A stretch of DNA of 64,000 bases from Desulfamplus magnetovallimortis. GTDB taxonomy: Bacteria > Desulfobacterota > Desulfobacteria > Desulfobacterales > Desulfobacteraceae. A model generated the notes under the pieces. It was not told the origin of the DNA and searched no databases. It saw only the letters and a program-made list of their open reading frames with translations. The stretch lies in contig NZ_LT828548.1 of the NCBI RefSeq assembly GCF_900170035.1, positions 116,227 to 180,226 on the forward strand. The letters run 5' to 3'. Shown piece after piece: positions 37,401 to 45,273 of this stretch (its first letter is position 1; every line of letters begins with the position of its first letter). A program made the position numbers and the translations under genes.

Positions 37401-37810
37401 ATCATACCCTGAAGCCCCATGGAGGCGCCATCTTCAGGGGAGTAGATGCGGGCAACGCCATACTCATGAAGCTCTTTTATTTCAGTAGGGATAATAACCC
37501 CACCACCACCGCCAAAAACCCTTATTTCAGGAGCATTTTTCTCCCTGAGCAGATCCACAATATATTTAAAGAACTCCATATGACCGCCCTGGTAGCTTGA
37601 TACGGCAATTCCCTGGGCATCCTCTTCAATGGCTGCATCCACAATTTCACCGGCAGAACGGTTATGGCCTATGTGAATCACTTCAGCGCCGGTATCCTGA
37701 AGGATTCTGCGCATAATATTAATGGATGCATCATGGCCGTCAAAAAGAGAGGTGGCAGTAACCACCCTTATACGGTTTTGAGGTTTGTAAATCTGTACAG
37801 GCATCGTCAT
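34475..37810 (-). CDS. icmF: Fused acyl-CoA mutase IcmF (B12 domain - G-protein chaperone - mutase)
   Basis: 1111 residues. Order: adenosylcobalamin-binding domain (about 12-145) with the lower-ligand motif DGHDAS (His26); MeaB-like GTPase (about 200-450) with P-loop [12 protein letters not shown]; large mutase domain (about 560-1111) with [16 protein letters not shown] and [17 protein letters not shown], typical of IcmF rather than methylmalonyl-CoA mutase. IcmF interconverts isobutyryl- and butyryl-CoA and in some strains pivalyl- and isovaleryl-CoA. The nearby leucine-type operon makes the isovaleryl/pivalyl reaction worth testing. GGAG is 8 bases before the ATG. The TetR gene lies upstream on the same strand. 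Confidence 0.93.
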   Translation of the reverse strand: MTMPVQIYKPQNRIRVVTATSLFDGHDASINIMRRILQDTGAEVIHIGHNRSAGEIVDAAIEEDAQGIAVSSYQGGHMEFFKYIVDLLREKNAPEIRVFGGGGGVIIPTEIKELHEYGVARIYSPEDGASMGLQGMINDMMERMDFSTVEKRGADFSNLSIEDKYITANCITAVLEAKERNDSSLSSIMDMLSGKKGDRKIPVIGLTGTGGAGKSSLTDELILRFLRDFPDIHIAIISCDPSRRKTGGALLGDRIRMNSIETGRVYMRSLATRESQSELPASLPEAIDVVKAAGYDLVIAETAGIGQGDSRIIDLVDLSIYVMTAEFGAPSQLEKIDMLDYADIVVLNKFEKRGSEDALRDVRKQVQRNRKAWDTPPDKMPVYGTIASKFNDDGVTAFYHGLIDMLNSNAGCAFETAIPRSDIRASSSKTIIIPPERVRYLAEIADTVRNYHQTTQAQAEALRQLWHLEVSRDIIEHSSGDRDSQSCETASTSASSSSASVSSHNILDRLKDAIAEAQKSIDKETRETIDQWENLKSSYSGDELVYNVRDKEIRVPLHTKSLSHSKIPKVCIPGYSDPGELYKWMRKENVPGRFPYTAGVFPLKRTDEDPTRMFAGEGGPADTNKRFKMLSGSYPAKRLSTAFDSVTLYGCDPDIRPDIYGKIGNSGVSICTLDDVKVLYGGFDLCASNTSVSMTINGPAPIMLAMFMNTAISQQVERFKDEHGKEPREDELATIRQKALSSVRGTVQADILKEDQGQNTCIFSIEFALKMMGDIQQFFINNAIRNFYSVSISGYHIAEAGANPITQLALTLANGFTYVEYYLSRGMDIDSFAPSLSFFFSNGMDPEYTVIGRVARRIWAVAMKYLYKGNGQSQRLKYHIQTSGRSLHSREIQFNDIRTTLQALCAVYDNCNSLHTNAFDEAITTPSEESVRRALAIQLIINREWGLAKNENTLQGSFIVDELTDLVEEAVLVEFERITERGGVLGAMESGYQRSRIQEESMYYEHLKHSGQYPIIGVNTFEDPNADYEEMMSCLELSRSTEEQKNEQLRRLSNFNEKHETVSEKALRKLQETALQGGNMFEELMSTVQHCSLGSITQALYDVGGRYRRNM

Positions 37811-37825
37811 GAAAATATCTCCTTA

Positions 37826-37890
37826 TTATAACATGGCGGATCACCGCCATAATCCACATAGAGGCGAAAGTCTTTTAAAAACAAGCCTTT
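37826..37890. repeat. Family D unit upstream of icmF
   Basis: TATAACATGGCGGATCACCG, then ATAATCC and GCGAAAGTC, the family D layout with stem GGCGG/CCGCC. Confidence 0.65.
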
Positions 37891-38012
37891 ACCTAAAAAT
37901 TTTTCAAATTTTACCCATATTTATTAAGAACTTAGCGCCCTTGGGGCGGGTTTCCCCATAACCCTCTGCTTTTGCAGAAGATAAAATGGAAAATCCTATA
38001 CTATTATTTTTT

Positions 38013-38095
38013 TAAGGTTTGATTGTCGGGTGGAAAATGCCTTGAGCCTTTGAAATTCCTGAAAAGTCACCCGACAGTTTAAACTTGAAGAAGCG
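38013..38095. repeat. Family E inverted-repeat element
   Basis: TTAAGGTTTGATTGTCGGGT ... CACCCGACAGTTTAAACTTG; inner stem CGGGTG/CACCCG. CTATT and CTATG lie near the two ends. The gap 37811-38308 has only D and E repeats and an unassigned G+C-rich stretch near 37930-37975. Confidence 0.65.
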
Positions 38096-38104
38096 CTATG
38101 ATCT

Positions 38105-38270
38105 TTTATAAGAAAGTCCCCGTCTTTTAAGGAGCTATAGGACTTTCATGCTTCGTTGTGACAGATGGATCTGCCATGGCCGTTTTATATGAAAGTCTCC
38201 TTAACAGACTGTTTTAAAAATGACTTTCATCCCTTCGATTGTGGCGGTAATCCGCCATGTCCGTTATAAA
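38105..38270. repeat. Family D repeats, two units
   Basis: Stems GGCAGAT/ATCTGCC and GGCGG/CCGCC, each followed by CATGGCCGTT or CATGTCCGTT. They lie between the TetR and icmF genes. Confidence 0.75.
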
Positions 38271-38308
38271 AAAAATCACATTGATTTGTTGAGAAGTGTC
38301 TTCAAAAT

Positions 38309-38968
38309 TCAACTTTCAAAAACAAGTCCCAGTATGAAACGGGTCTGATATTCAATATATTCATCAATGGTAAATTGACTTGCAAGGTACCAGCGTCTGA
38401 ATGCCCACATCTGACCAAGAACAGAGATGTTATGGCCCACAAGAGAAGCGGTTCTCTTATCAAATTCAGGAAATTCCCCCCTGCCGGAAAGTTTCAAAAG
38501 GGTCTGTATAAATATATCGGTAATGCGAAGCTCGTTTTCAAGAACTTTGCTTTTCCACTGAAGCGGCAAAAACTGGGTAACCTGATACATGAGAAGAACG
38601 TGATCATTCATTTTATCACAGACATGAAAATACTCGCGTATTATGCCTGCAATGGTGGCCTTGCCATTTTCAGATGCGTCAAGGGCATCTTCCACGGCAC
38701 TCTCCACCTCGGAATGGATAGCTTCGCAGACAAGATAGAGCACATCTTCCTTGGAACCGACATACTCATAAAGAGAACCTATTGAGAATCCGGAAGCTTT
38801 AGCGATCATACGTGTTGTTGTTTTATGATATCCATGCTCCACAAACAGATGAACAGTGGCATCCACGATCTGTCTGCGTCTCTCCCTCACAAGATCAGGA
38901 TTCTTTATCTGGGTGGGAACTCCTTCAGAATTGAATTCACTTTTTAACTCAGCAGTCTTTTTTTTCAC
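38309..38968 (-). CDS. TetR-family transcriptional regulator
   Basis: 219 residues, GTG start after GAGGAG. The N-terminal helix-turn-helix (about 29-75) contains ATVHLFVEHGYHKTTTRMIA and SIGSLYEYVGSKED. The C-terminal ligand domain is variable, as usual. Just upstream lie a promoter and a 16-bp palindromic site; the same 16 bp occurs in inverted orientation by the promoter facing the acyl-CoA operon. It is therefore the likely acyl-CoA-responsive repressor of that operon and of itself, possibly also of icmF downstream. Confidence 0.9.
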   Translation of the reverse strand: MKKKTAELKSEFNSEGVPTQIKNPDLVRERRRQIVDATVHLFVEHGYHKTTTRMIAKASGFSIGSLYEYVGSKEDVLYLVCEAIHSEVESAVEDALDASENGKATIAGIIREYFHVCDKMNDHVLLMYQVTQFLPLQWKSKVLENELRITDIFIQTLLKLSGRGEFPEFDKRTASLVGHNISVLGQMWAFRRWYLASQFTIDEYIEYQTRFILGLVFES

Positions 38969-39046
38969 AGGCTCCTCGTTTCCAGTGCACTTTTATTCCA
39001 GTCGCCATAACTGAAATTTAAATTCATTCATATGGTTATCAATGTT

Positions 39047-39062
39047 GAACGAGCGCTCAGTC
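39047..39062. promoter_or_regulatory. Operator copy 1 (TetR gene side)
   Basis: GAACGAGCGCTCAGTC, with palindromic core GAGCGCTC. It is 9 bases downstream of the -10 element of the TetR promoter, so binding would block initiation. The identical 16-mer is found inverted at 39312-39327. Confidence 0.75.
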
Positions 39063-39071
39063 AAATAGACA

Positions 39072-39099
39072 TTTACACCTAATATAATTCCTTTGTCAA
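39072..39099 (-). promoter_or_regulatory. Promoter for the TetR gene
   Basis: Minus strand TTGACA (39094-39099), 16-base spacer, TGTAAA (39072-39077), placed about 100 bases before the GTG start. Confidence 0.6.
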
Positions 39100-39124
39100 G
39101 GCATTATGAGTAAACTGACATGCC

Positions 39125-39164
39125 CTGATGATACTTCAGCTTCCCCCGATTACGACCTCAGCTT
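39125..39164. repeat. Short direct repeat between the divergent promoters
   Basis: CAGCTTNCCCCGATTACGA occurs twice in tandem, about 20 bases apart, between the two operators. Function unknown. Confidence 0.6.
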
Positions 39165-39270
39165 ACCCCGATTACGAAATCGGCTTCCTCATATTTAAGA
39201 AAAAGGGAGCTGGTAAGTAGTTTCTTGGGAAATGAATGATGCCCTTTTTTTATAGAAAACAAAAAAACAT

Positions 39271-39298
39271 TTGACAAAATAGTTTTATAGAATATAGT
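39271..39298 (+). promoter_or_regulatory. Promoter toward the acyl-CoA operon
   Basis: TTGACA (39271-39276), 16-base spacer, TATAGT (39293-39298), a near-consensus sigma-70 site. Operator copy 2 starts 13 bases further on. The transcript would have a leader of over 800 bases full of repeats before the first gene at 40134. Confidence 0.7.
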
Positions 39299-39311
39299 AT
39301 CCAAAATAATA

Positions 39312-39327
39312 GACTGAGCGCTCGTTC
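39312..39327. promoter_or_regulatory. Operator copy 2 (acyl-CoA operon side)
   Basis: GACTGAGCGCTCGTTC, exact inverted copy of operator 1, positioned over the expected transcription start. Confidence 0.75.
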
Positions 39328-39607
39328 GGAAAATGGTTTGTATTGCAGGCACCCTTTATTTTTCTCTTTATGCTTTTAAAAATTACAATCAAAATACAAT
39401 CAGCAAATAGTGGAAAAATCTTCATGAGAAAAGTGTAAAGTTTTTTCTGAAGTGCATGAAGGATACCTGTATTTCCCCAAAAAGTTCATATTTCATAAAA
39501 AAATTCAAAATCGACATCTTATTGCTTTTTCAGCAGATATTGCATTTGTCTGAATCAGGATAACCAGGATGGATAAAGATGTTCAGGATATACAGTCCTG
39601 CCTTAGT

Positions 39608-39690
39608 AATTGGGTTTAATTAACTTACCCAAGCTCCCCATCGCAACCCTGTAAGAGATGGCTGGGGGTGAGATGAATGGGCAACTTATT
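39608..39690. repeat. Family I fragment
   Basis: TTAATTAACTTACCCAAGC ... GGGCAACTTATT, an imperfect inverted repeat shared with 53153-53256 and 59098-59205. Confidence 0.4.
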
Positions 39691-39702
39691 AAAAATCAAT
39701 TC

Positions 39703-39889
39703 GCCATCCTTCATATCAGATTAAACGGGCATGATTGTGTATCAATCATCCCCAACTATCAAAATGATAGTCATTTTCACGGTAAAGTAGTTTACACTTA
39801 TTGTCTGGAGTAGAGACGCAATGCATTGCCTCTCTACGGTTGGGTTATTTTGGCATTTAAAACGTGTAAGCCGGCAAATGAAGGATGCC
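39703..39889. repeat. Family C MITE-like element interrupted by a B unit
   Basis: Ends GCCATCCTTCATATC and AATGAAGGATGCC. Exact 8-bp flanking repeat ATCAATTC at 39695-39702 and 39890-39897. A reverse family B unit (39722-39786) sits near the left end, before GTAGTTTACAC. Confidence 0.8.
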
Positions 39890-39905
39890 ATCAATTCCTT
39901 ATCTT

Positions 39906-39971
39906 TTTACCGTGGAAATGGATACAATTTTCCATATTCGGGGGTGGCTGAATGCCGGCCATGACCGTTTA
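39906..39971 (+). repeat. Family B repeat, single unit
   Basis: TTTACCGTGGAAATGGATAC ... GGGGGTGGCTG ... CCGGCCATGACCGTTTA, abutting the right half of the split A element. Confidence 0.75.
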
Positions 39972-40133
39972 ATCTTGGATATCCTGATTCAGACAGTATT
40001 GACAAAGCTCAAAAGATCATACGACAGCTTAAACTTGAAGAACCATTATGGGGGTATCAACTTTGAAAGAATAGTTGTGATTTTACGGATATCCCCCCGC
40101 AACCTGTCACACTATAAGCAGAGGAGGAAAAGG

Positions 40134-41282
40134 GTGAATTTCGACCTTACAAAAGAGCAGGAGATGATCCGCAGGGAGGTAAGAAAGTTTGCCTTGAAAG
40201 AGATTGAACCCATTGCAGGAGAATTGGACGAAAATGAACAATTTTCGTCTGATTTAACCCGTAAAATGGGTGATATTGGTCTTTTTGGCATGTTTGTCTC
40301 TGAAAAGTATGATGGTCAGGCCATGGATTACCTTTCCTATATTATCGCGGTTGAAGAAATAGCGCGGATTGACGGTTCCCAGGCTGCAACAATCGCCGCA
40401 GGAAACTCACTTGGCATTGGGCCTTTGTACTATTTTGGCTCTGAAGAGCAGAAGAAAAAATATCTGCCTCCACTTTGTCGTGGGGAGGCCTTGTGGGGAT
40501 TTGGACTTACAGAACCGACAGCAGGTTCAGATGCAGGTGGAAGCAAGACAACAGCAGTTCCTGACGGAGATGATTGGATAATTAATGGCTCCAAGATTTT
40601 CATCACAAATGCAGCATGCGAAATGACACTTGGAGTAACAGTTCAGGCAATTACAGGAACCCGTGCAAATGGAAAACCTGAATATACCTGTTTTATTGTT
40701 GAAAAGGGAACCCCTGGATTTAAAGCTGTTCCCATGCATAAAAAGATGATGTGGCGGGCATCCAATACAGCCGAGCTATATTTTGACAATGTACGGGTTC
40801 CAAAGGAGAATATCCTTGGAAAACAGGGTGACGGATTTCACCAGATGCTTAAAACACTTGACGGCGGAAGGCTCTCCATAGGCTCCATGGGCCTTGGCGG
40901 TGCCCAGGGTGCTTATGATCTTGCACTAAAATATGCAAAGGAGCGCAAGCAGTTTGGCCAACCCATCTCAAAATTTCAGGCTGTTGCATTCAAACTTGCG
41001 GATTGTGCAATGGAAATAGAATGTGCCAGAAATCTTCTCTATAAAGCATGCTGGCTCAGAAATGAAAAGCGTCCATTTGAAAAGGAAGCTGCCATGGCAA
41101 AACTCTACTGCTCTGAACTAATGGGGCGTGTTGCCAATCATGCGGTTCAGATTCATGGTGGTTATGGCCTGATGAAGGAGTACAATGTTGAGCGATTCTA
41201 CCGAGATCAGAAACTTCTTGATATTGGAGAAGGCACATCTGAGGTGCAAAGGATCGTCATTTCGAGATATATTGGTTGTTAG
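40134..41282 (+). CDS. Acyl-CoA dehydrogenase (short/branched-chain type)
   Basis: 382 residues from the GTG at 40134, six bases after GAGGAGG; the frame extends upstream only through repeat DNA. FAD enzyme that makes the 2,3-double bond of an acyl-CoA. FAD/substrate strings WGFGLTEPTAGSDAGG and FITNA are present. The catalytic base is Glu366 in DIGEGTSEVQ, the position used by short- and medium-chain enzymes, not that of classical isovaleryl-CoA dehydrogenase. As first gene of a leucine-type operon it should act on isovaleryl- or another branched acyl-CoA. The stop is followed two bases later by a family B repeat. Confidence 0.92.
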   Translation: MNFDLTKEQEMIRREVRKFALKEIEPIAGELDENEQFSSDLTRKMGDIGLFGMFVSEKYDGQAMDYLSYIIAVEEIARIDGSQAATIAAGNSLGIGPLYYFGSEEQKKKYLPPLCRGEALWGFGLTEPTAGSDAGGSKTTAVPDGDDWIINGSKIFITNAACEMTLGVTVQAITGTRANGKPEYTCFIVEKGTPGFKAVPMHKKMMWRASNTAELYFDNVRVPKENILGKQGDGFHQMLKTLDGGRLSIGSMGLGGAQGAYDLALKYAKERKQFGQPISKFQAVAFKLADCAMEIECARNLLYKACWLRNEKRPFEKEAAMAKLYCSELMGRVANHAVQIHGGYGLMKEYNVERFYRDQKLLDIGEGTSEVQRIVISRYIGC

Positions 41283-41284
41283 AC

Positions 41285-41416
41285 TTTGACCGTGGAAATG
41301 GATACAATTTTTCATATTCGGGGGTGGCTGGATGGTAGCCATGACCGTTTACTGTGAAAATGACTATCATTTTTATATTTAGGGATGATTGATACGCAAT
41401 CAATCATGCCTGTTTA
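41285..41416 (+). repeat. Family B pair, two units
   Basis: A GGATAC-type unit with a GGCTGGATGGTAGCC arm is followed by a GACTAT-type unit with GATTGAT/ATCAATC. A family C right end (AAAAGTGTAAA ... ATGAAGGGTGCC) follows at about 41435-41482. Confidence 0.75.
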
Positions 41417-41534
41417 CCGTGAAAGGGTCTTTCCCCAAAAAAAGTGTAAAATAATTTTTTTGATGCGATATGAAGGGTGCCAAAATCTCCCTCACTATTT
41501 TTTAAAAACAGAAATATCAAAATGGAGAACCACA

Positions 41535-42320
41535 ATGGCTGATGAACCAGTTCTGATAAAAAAAGAAGAAGGCACAACTGCTGTTTTGACCCTTAACCGC
41601 CCTAAAGCCATGAACTCCCTTAATTTTGAAATGCTCCATGCAATAAAAGATGAGATAGAGAATCTTCAGTATCGAACAGATATCAGAAGCGTAATTATAA
41701 CAGGAGCCGGAGAAAAAGCATTCTGCGCCGGAGCGGATCTCAAGGAGCGGGCAACACTTAAAGAGGAAGATGTCAAAAAATTTATATTTACAATCAGAAA
41801 TCTTATGACATCAATTCAGAATCTTAACAAACCTGTCATTGCCGCGGTTAACGGAATTGCACTTGGCGGGGGAACAGAACTTGCGCTGGCATCTGATATC
41901 AGGGTGGCATCATACAGGGCTGTCATGGGGCTTACAGAGACGCGCCTTGCCATCATACCAGGAGCCGGAGGTACCCAGCGCCTTCCCAGGATAATTGGGG
42001 TTGCAAAAGCCAAGGAGCTTATCTTTACAGGGCGCAGGGTTGATGCAGATGAAGCCCTTTCCATTGGGCTTGTAAACAGGATATGTGCCCCTGAAGCTCT
42101 TATGAGTGAATGCATGGCAATTGCAGATATGATAAATGAGACAGGCCCCATTGCAGTTGAAATGGCAAAATATGCCATTAACCAGGGAATTGATACCAAT
42201 CTTACGACCGGTCTTGCCATTGAATCCAATGCCTATCGTGTTACCATTCCCACCGAAGACAGGATTGAAGGTCTCACCGCTTTCAGGGAAAAACGAAAAC
42301 CTGTGTATAAAGGAAAATAA
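41535..42320 (+). CDS. Enoyl-CoA hydratase, methylglutaconyl-CoA hydratase (AUH/LiuC)-like
   Basis: 261 residues from the ATG at 41535 (GGAG 7-10 bases upstream). Crotonase fold: oxyanion-hole strings FCAGADLKERA and GIALGGGTELALA, and the Glu of GLTETRLAIIPGAGGTQRLPR. That last string and the C-terminus (AINQGIDTNLTTGLAIE, then DRIEGLTAF) closely match human AUH as I recall it. Reaction: 3-methylglutaconyl-CoA plus water to HMG-CoA. It comes directly before the carboxyltransferase with a 1-base gap, so the two are coupled. Confidence 0.88.
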   Translation: MADEPVLIKKEEGTTAVLTLNRPKAMNSLNFEMLHAIKDEIENLQYRTDIRSVIITGAGEKAFCAGADLKERATLKEEDVKKFIFTIRNLMTSIQNLNKPVIAAVNGIALGGGTELALASDIRVASYRAVMGLTETRLAIIPGAGGTQRLPRIIGVAKAKELIFTGRRVDADEALSIGLVNRICAPEALMSECMAIADMINETGPIAVEMAKYAINQGIDTNLTTGLAIESNAYRVTIPTEDRIEGLTAFREKRKPVYKGK

Positions 42321-42321
42321 C

Positions 42322-43911
42322 ATGACTGAAAACAGATCTTTCTGGGAACACGAAGAGTCACTGCTTGAAGAGCGTCAGCAGATGGCAATCTGGCCAGGGG
42401 GCCAAAAGGCTGTTGATCGCCTTGCTGCAAAAAACAAAAGGCCTGTGCGGGAACTTATACAGGATATGATAGATCCCGGGACATATTTTTTTGAACTTTC
42501 ACTGCTTGCTGGTTTTGGCATGGGTTACCCGGGTGTTGATGATGTCCCTTGCGGGGGTATTGTCACAGGTCTTGGGAAAATCCATGGTAACTGGACAATG
42601 ATTGTAGGTCATGACTCAAGGGTCAAGGCTGGTACCTATTTTCCCATTACACTAAAAAAACATATGAGGGCTCAGGCCATTGCTGACCAATGCGGAATCA
42701 ACTCTGTCTATATTGCCGATTCAGGTGGGGTGTTTCTTCCCATGCAGGCAGAAGTTTTTCCGGATGACCAGCATTTTGGAACTATCTTTTATAATATGGC
42801 AAGAATGTCTGCCAAAGGCTTGAAACAGATTACAATGAGTACCGGTGGCAATACCGCAGGTGGTGCTTATATAGTATTCATGGCATGTCAATCCATCATG
42901 ATTGACCAGCAGTCATTTTCATTTCTGGGCGGCCCCCCCCTTGTGAAGATGGCAACAGGAGAGACCATTTCCGCTGAAAACTTGGGAGGAGCAGAAGTTC
43001 ATACTGCGACATCTGGTGGAGCCGACCATTTATGCGAGGATCAGGCAGATGCTGTGGCAAGGGTAAGAGCGATTTTATCACTTGACAGACCCCAGTCAAT
43101 CCACCTGCACCGTTATCAGGAACAGGAGCCTGCAATACCTGCTGATACCATATATGACAGGATTCCCATGTCGGTTCACCAGGGCATTGATGTAAGATCC
43201 ATCATTGAATGCATTGCTGATGGAAGCGTTTTTGATGAATCAAAGCAAAATTATGCCCGGGGAAGGGGTGATAACATTGTGGTGGGGAAAATGCGCATCA
43301 AGGGATTTCCCGTAGGTGTCATTGCATCCAACAGGGTGGGAATCATATTTCATGAAGCTGCCAAAAAGGCAACTGAATGGATTGTTAGATGCTCCCAGGA
43401 AAAGATTCCGCTGCTTTTTATTCAGAATTCCCCTGGCTTTATGGTGGGTTCTGAATCAGAGCATGCCGGTATCGGAAAATATGGTGCTGATCTTGTACGT
43501 GCTGTATCATGTGCCCAGGTACCAAAAATTCAGCTTGTGATAGGACCTGACAATGGTGCTGCAAACTACGGCATGTGCGGCAGGGCATATCGTCCACACT
43601 TTTTATTCTCCACCATGAGAGCAAGAACATCTGTCATGAGCGGCAAAAGCGCCGGCGGCGTTATGCTCTCCATTGAAGAGGCAAAGCGCAAAAAAAGCGG
43701 CAAGCCCATGTCACAGGAAGAAAAAGATGCATTCCAGCAGAAAATGATTGAAAGCTATGATGGCGAAGCCCATCCGTTTTACTGTGGAGCAAGGCTTCTT
43801 AATGACAGGGTACTTAAATTTTCGGAAATAAGGCAGTGGCTTGGAATGGCCTTTGAGGTTAGTCTTCTCAAAAAAATTGAAGAACCATCTTTTGGAAATT
43901 TCAGGTTTTAG
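42322..43911 (+). CDS. Carboxyltransferase, methylcrotonyl-CoA carboxylase beta-like
   Basis: 529 residues from the ATG at 42322. Two crotonase-like halves with acyl-CoA and carboxybiotin sites: IADSGGVFLPMQAEVFPDD, GNTAGGAYIVFMA, FLGGPPLVKMATGE, and in the second half QNSPGFMVGSESE. Strings fit the beta subunit of methylcrotonyl-CoA carboxylase better than propionyl-CoA carboxylase. It should carboxylate 3-methylcrotonyl-CoA, or run in reverse like the glutaconyl-CoA decarboxylase alpha subunit. No biotin carboxylase or biotin carrier gene lies in the window. Eleven bases after the stop a family D hairpin begins. Confidence 0.85.
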   Translation: MTENRSFWEHEESLLEERQQMAIWPGGQKAVDRLAAKNKRPVRELIQDMIDPGTYFFELSLLAGFGMGYPGVDDVPCGGIVTGLGKIHGNWTMIVGHDSRVKAGTYFPITLKKHMRAQAIADQCGINSVYIADSGGVFLPMQAEVFPDDQHFGTIFYNMARMSAKGLKQITMSTGGNTAGGAYIVFMACQSIMIDQQSFSFLGGPPLVKMATGETISAENLGGAEVHTATSGGADHLCEDQADAVARVRAILSLDRPQSIHLHRYQEQEPAIPADTIYDRIPMSVHQGIDVRSIIECIADGSVFDESKQNYARGRGDNIVVGKMRIKGFPVGVIASNRVGIIFHEAAKKATEWIVRCSQEKIPLLFIQNSPGFMVGSESEHAGIGKYGADLVRAVSCAQVPKIQLVIGPDNGAANYGMCGRAYRPHFLFSTMRARTSVMSGKSAGGVMLSIEEAKRKKSGKPMSQEEKDAFQQKMIESYDGEAHPFYCGARLLNDRVLKFSEIRQWLGMAFEVSLLKKIEEPSFGNFRF

Positions 43912-43923
43912 AAACTGACGTGG

Positions 43924-43975
43924 TTAACCACCATGTACGTTATTAAAAAAAGCGTTAAAACAGCCATTTGGAGGT
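43924..43975. repeat. Family D unit carrying the next gene's ribosome site
   Basis: Stem GTGGT/ACCAC, then CATGTACGTTATT, then AAAACAGCCATTTGGAGG. The GGAGG that serves the lyase gene lines up with GCGGAGA of other D copies, so the repeat appears to provide the Shine-Dalgarno. Confidence 0.6.
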
Positions 43976-43980
43976 GTATG

Positions 43981-45114
43981 ATGACTGAATATGATATGTG
44001 GAAAATTTTCCCAAGAATGCCCAAAAAAGTAATAATAGGTGATATAACCGTACGTGATGGATTCCAGCATGCTGAAAAATTCATTTCCACTGAGGCCAAA
44101 AAGTTTTACCTTGAGGAGCTGATTTTTGCCGGTTGCCGTCATATTGAGGTGACAAATCTTGGAAATCCCTACAGTATGCCCCAGTTCAGCGATGCTGAAG
44201 AGCTTTTCACCTATCTGCGCGGTGATCTTTTCAGGAAAAAATGTGCAAAAAGAGGTATTGATGTTGATGATATCTGCTTTACAGCCATAACAATACGTGA
44301 ACCTTCTGTTGACAGAGCTATTGAATTAAAGCAGAAAGGGATAGGTCCTGACAGGGTACTTATGATGGTGTCCACAGAAGAAGAGCACCATTTTGCAAAT
44401 TCCGGCACAACCCTTCCCAACTACTGGAAAGAGGCAGAAAGGTGCATAAAAAAATGTACGGATGCAGGCATTAAAATGTGCGGGACAGTAAGCACAATAT
44501 GGGGCAGTCCCATAGGTGGTGCCACTGATATGAAGGATGCTGTTAAGTTTACAAAAAGATGGTTAGATATAGGCGCTAATGATGTTGAACATGCAGACCA
44601 CGACGGCAGCGCATCGGCGGCTGATGTTTACCGTTACTTTTCAATGGTGCTTGATGAGCTTCCGGATGTAAATCTCCATATAGCGCATTTTCATGAGACC
44701 AAACGTGTGGCTTCTGCATCTGTTCTGGCATCACTTCAGGCAGGAATCAGAAATTTTGAGGCAACCCTTGGCGGACTTGGAGGGCAGCCTGCAAACTTCA
44801 TGGATGATAGACCCATTAAGGGTACAGGAGAGTACTATTACGACGATCCCCGATATGTAGGTCTAATATGCCTTGAAGATACCCTTGTCCAGGTTGATGA
44901 GATGGGCATTGAACATGGCTGGGATGTTGACAGGGTTCTCTGGCTGGGAAAACAGATGGAAAGAACCATGGGAAAACGCCTCAGAAGTGAAGCCATGATA
45001 AACGGCAGAACCCTTAAGGAGGGGCATATGCATTATGCACGTCCGGGCCTTAAGAAGCTTAAAGAAAAGCTGGGTGAAAAACCTGATCAGCTTCTGCCGG
45101 AAGGCTGGGAATAA
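43981..45114 (+). CDS. HMG-CoA lyase-like (pyruvate carboxyltransferase family)
   Basis: 377 residues from the second of two adjacent ATGs, six bases after GGAGG. TIM-barrel of the DRE metallolyase group: GDITVRDGFQ (Arg25, Asp26) and metal ligands in HIAHFHETK. By context it would split HMG-CoA into acetyl-CoA and acetoacetate. However, the usual lyase loop GGCPYA reads GGLGGQPANF here, so the conserved catalytic-loop cysteine is absent, and RDGLQ is RDGFQ. It may be a divergent lyase or act on a related acyl-CoA. Activity should be regarded as inferred. Confidence 0.75.
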   Translation: MTEYDMWKIFPRMPKKVIIGDITVRDGFQHAEKFISTEAKKFYLEELIFAGCRHIEVTNLGNPYSMPQFSDAEELFTYLRGDLFRKKCAKRGIDVDDICFTAITIREPSVDRAIELKQKGIGPDRVLMMVSTEEEHHFANSGTTLPNYWKEAERCIKKCTDAGIKMCGTVSTIWGSPIGGATDMKDAVKFTKRWLDIGANDVEHADHDGSASAADVYRYFSMVLDELPDVNLHIAHFHETKRVASASVLASLQAGIRNFEATLGGLGGQPANFMDDRPIKGTGEYYYDDPRYVGLICLEDTLVQVDEMGIEHGWDVDRVLWLGKQMERTMGKRLRSEAMINGRTLKEGHMHYARPGLKKLKEKLGEKPDQLLPEGWE

Positions 45115-45237
45115 CAGATTCGGGATAAGGGGCTTTGTAAAAAATCATTGTCCCATTCTCTTCTTGCTATTCATGCAGAAGTGTTTTAGATGATGTGAGT
45201 GGGTATTGATTTTTTTGAGTCCCTAATGCCAACAACG

Positions 45238-45256
45238 GGACGGCAAAATGCCGTCC
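45238..45256. promoter_or_regulatory. Perfect palindrome before the XRE-cupin gene
   Basis: GGACGGCA-AAA-TGCCGTCC, an 8-bp stem with 3-base spacer, 17 bases before the start codon. It may be an operator for the regulator itself or an mRNA hairpin. Confidence 0.5.
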
Positions 45257-45273
45257 AATCCAAGGAAAAAGAT

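Larger units (their letters stand above)
39504..40019. repeat. Family A copy split by other repeats
   Basis: The left half (39504-39604, TTCAAAATCGACATC start) and right half (39972-40019, TCTTGGATATCCTGATTC) of one element are separated by about 367 bp holding family I, C and B repeats. The right half ends abruptly at a family E fragment (CGACAGCTTAAACTTGAAG). Confidence 0.65.

Noticed and set aside
39158-39352. 64-codon minus-strand frame between the divergent promoters
   Set aside because: It runs across the promoter and operator region and has no ribosome site.
39885-40133. N-terminal extension of the acyl-CoA dehydrogenase
   Set aside because: The extra 83 codons are translated repeats B, A and E; a GTG with GAGGAGG at 40134 gives the normal length.
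41385-41534. N-terminal extension of the enoyl-CoA hydratase
   Set aside because: It is read from B and C repeats; the ATG at 41535 fits homologues.
42136-42321. N-terminal extension of the carboxyltransferase
   Set aside because: It would overlap the hydratase by 185 bases in another frame; homologues start near 42322.
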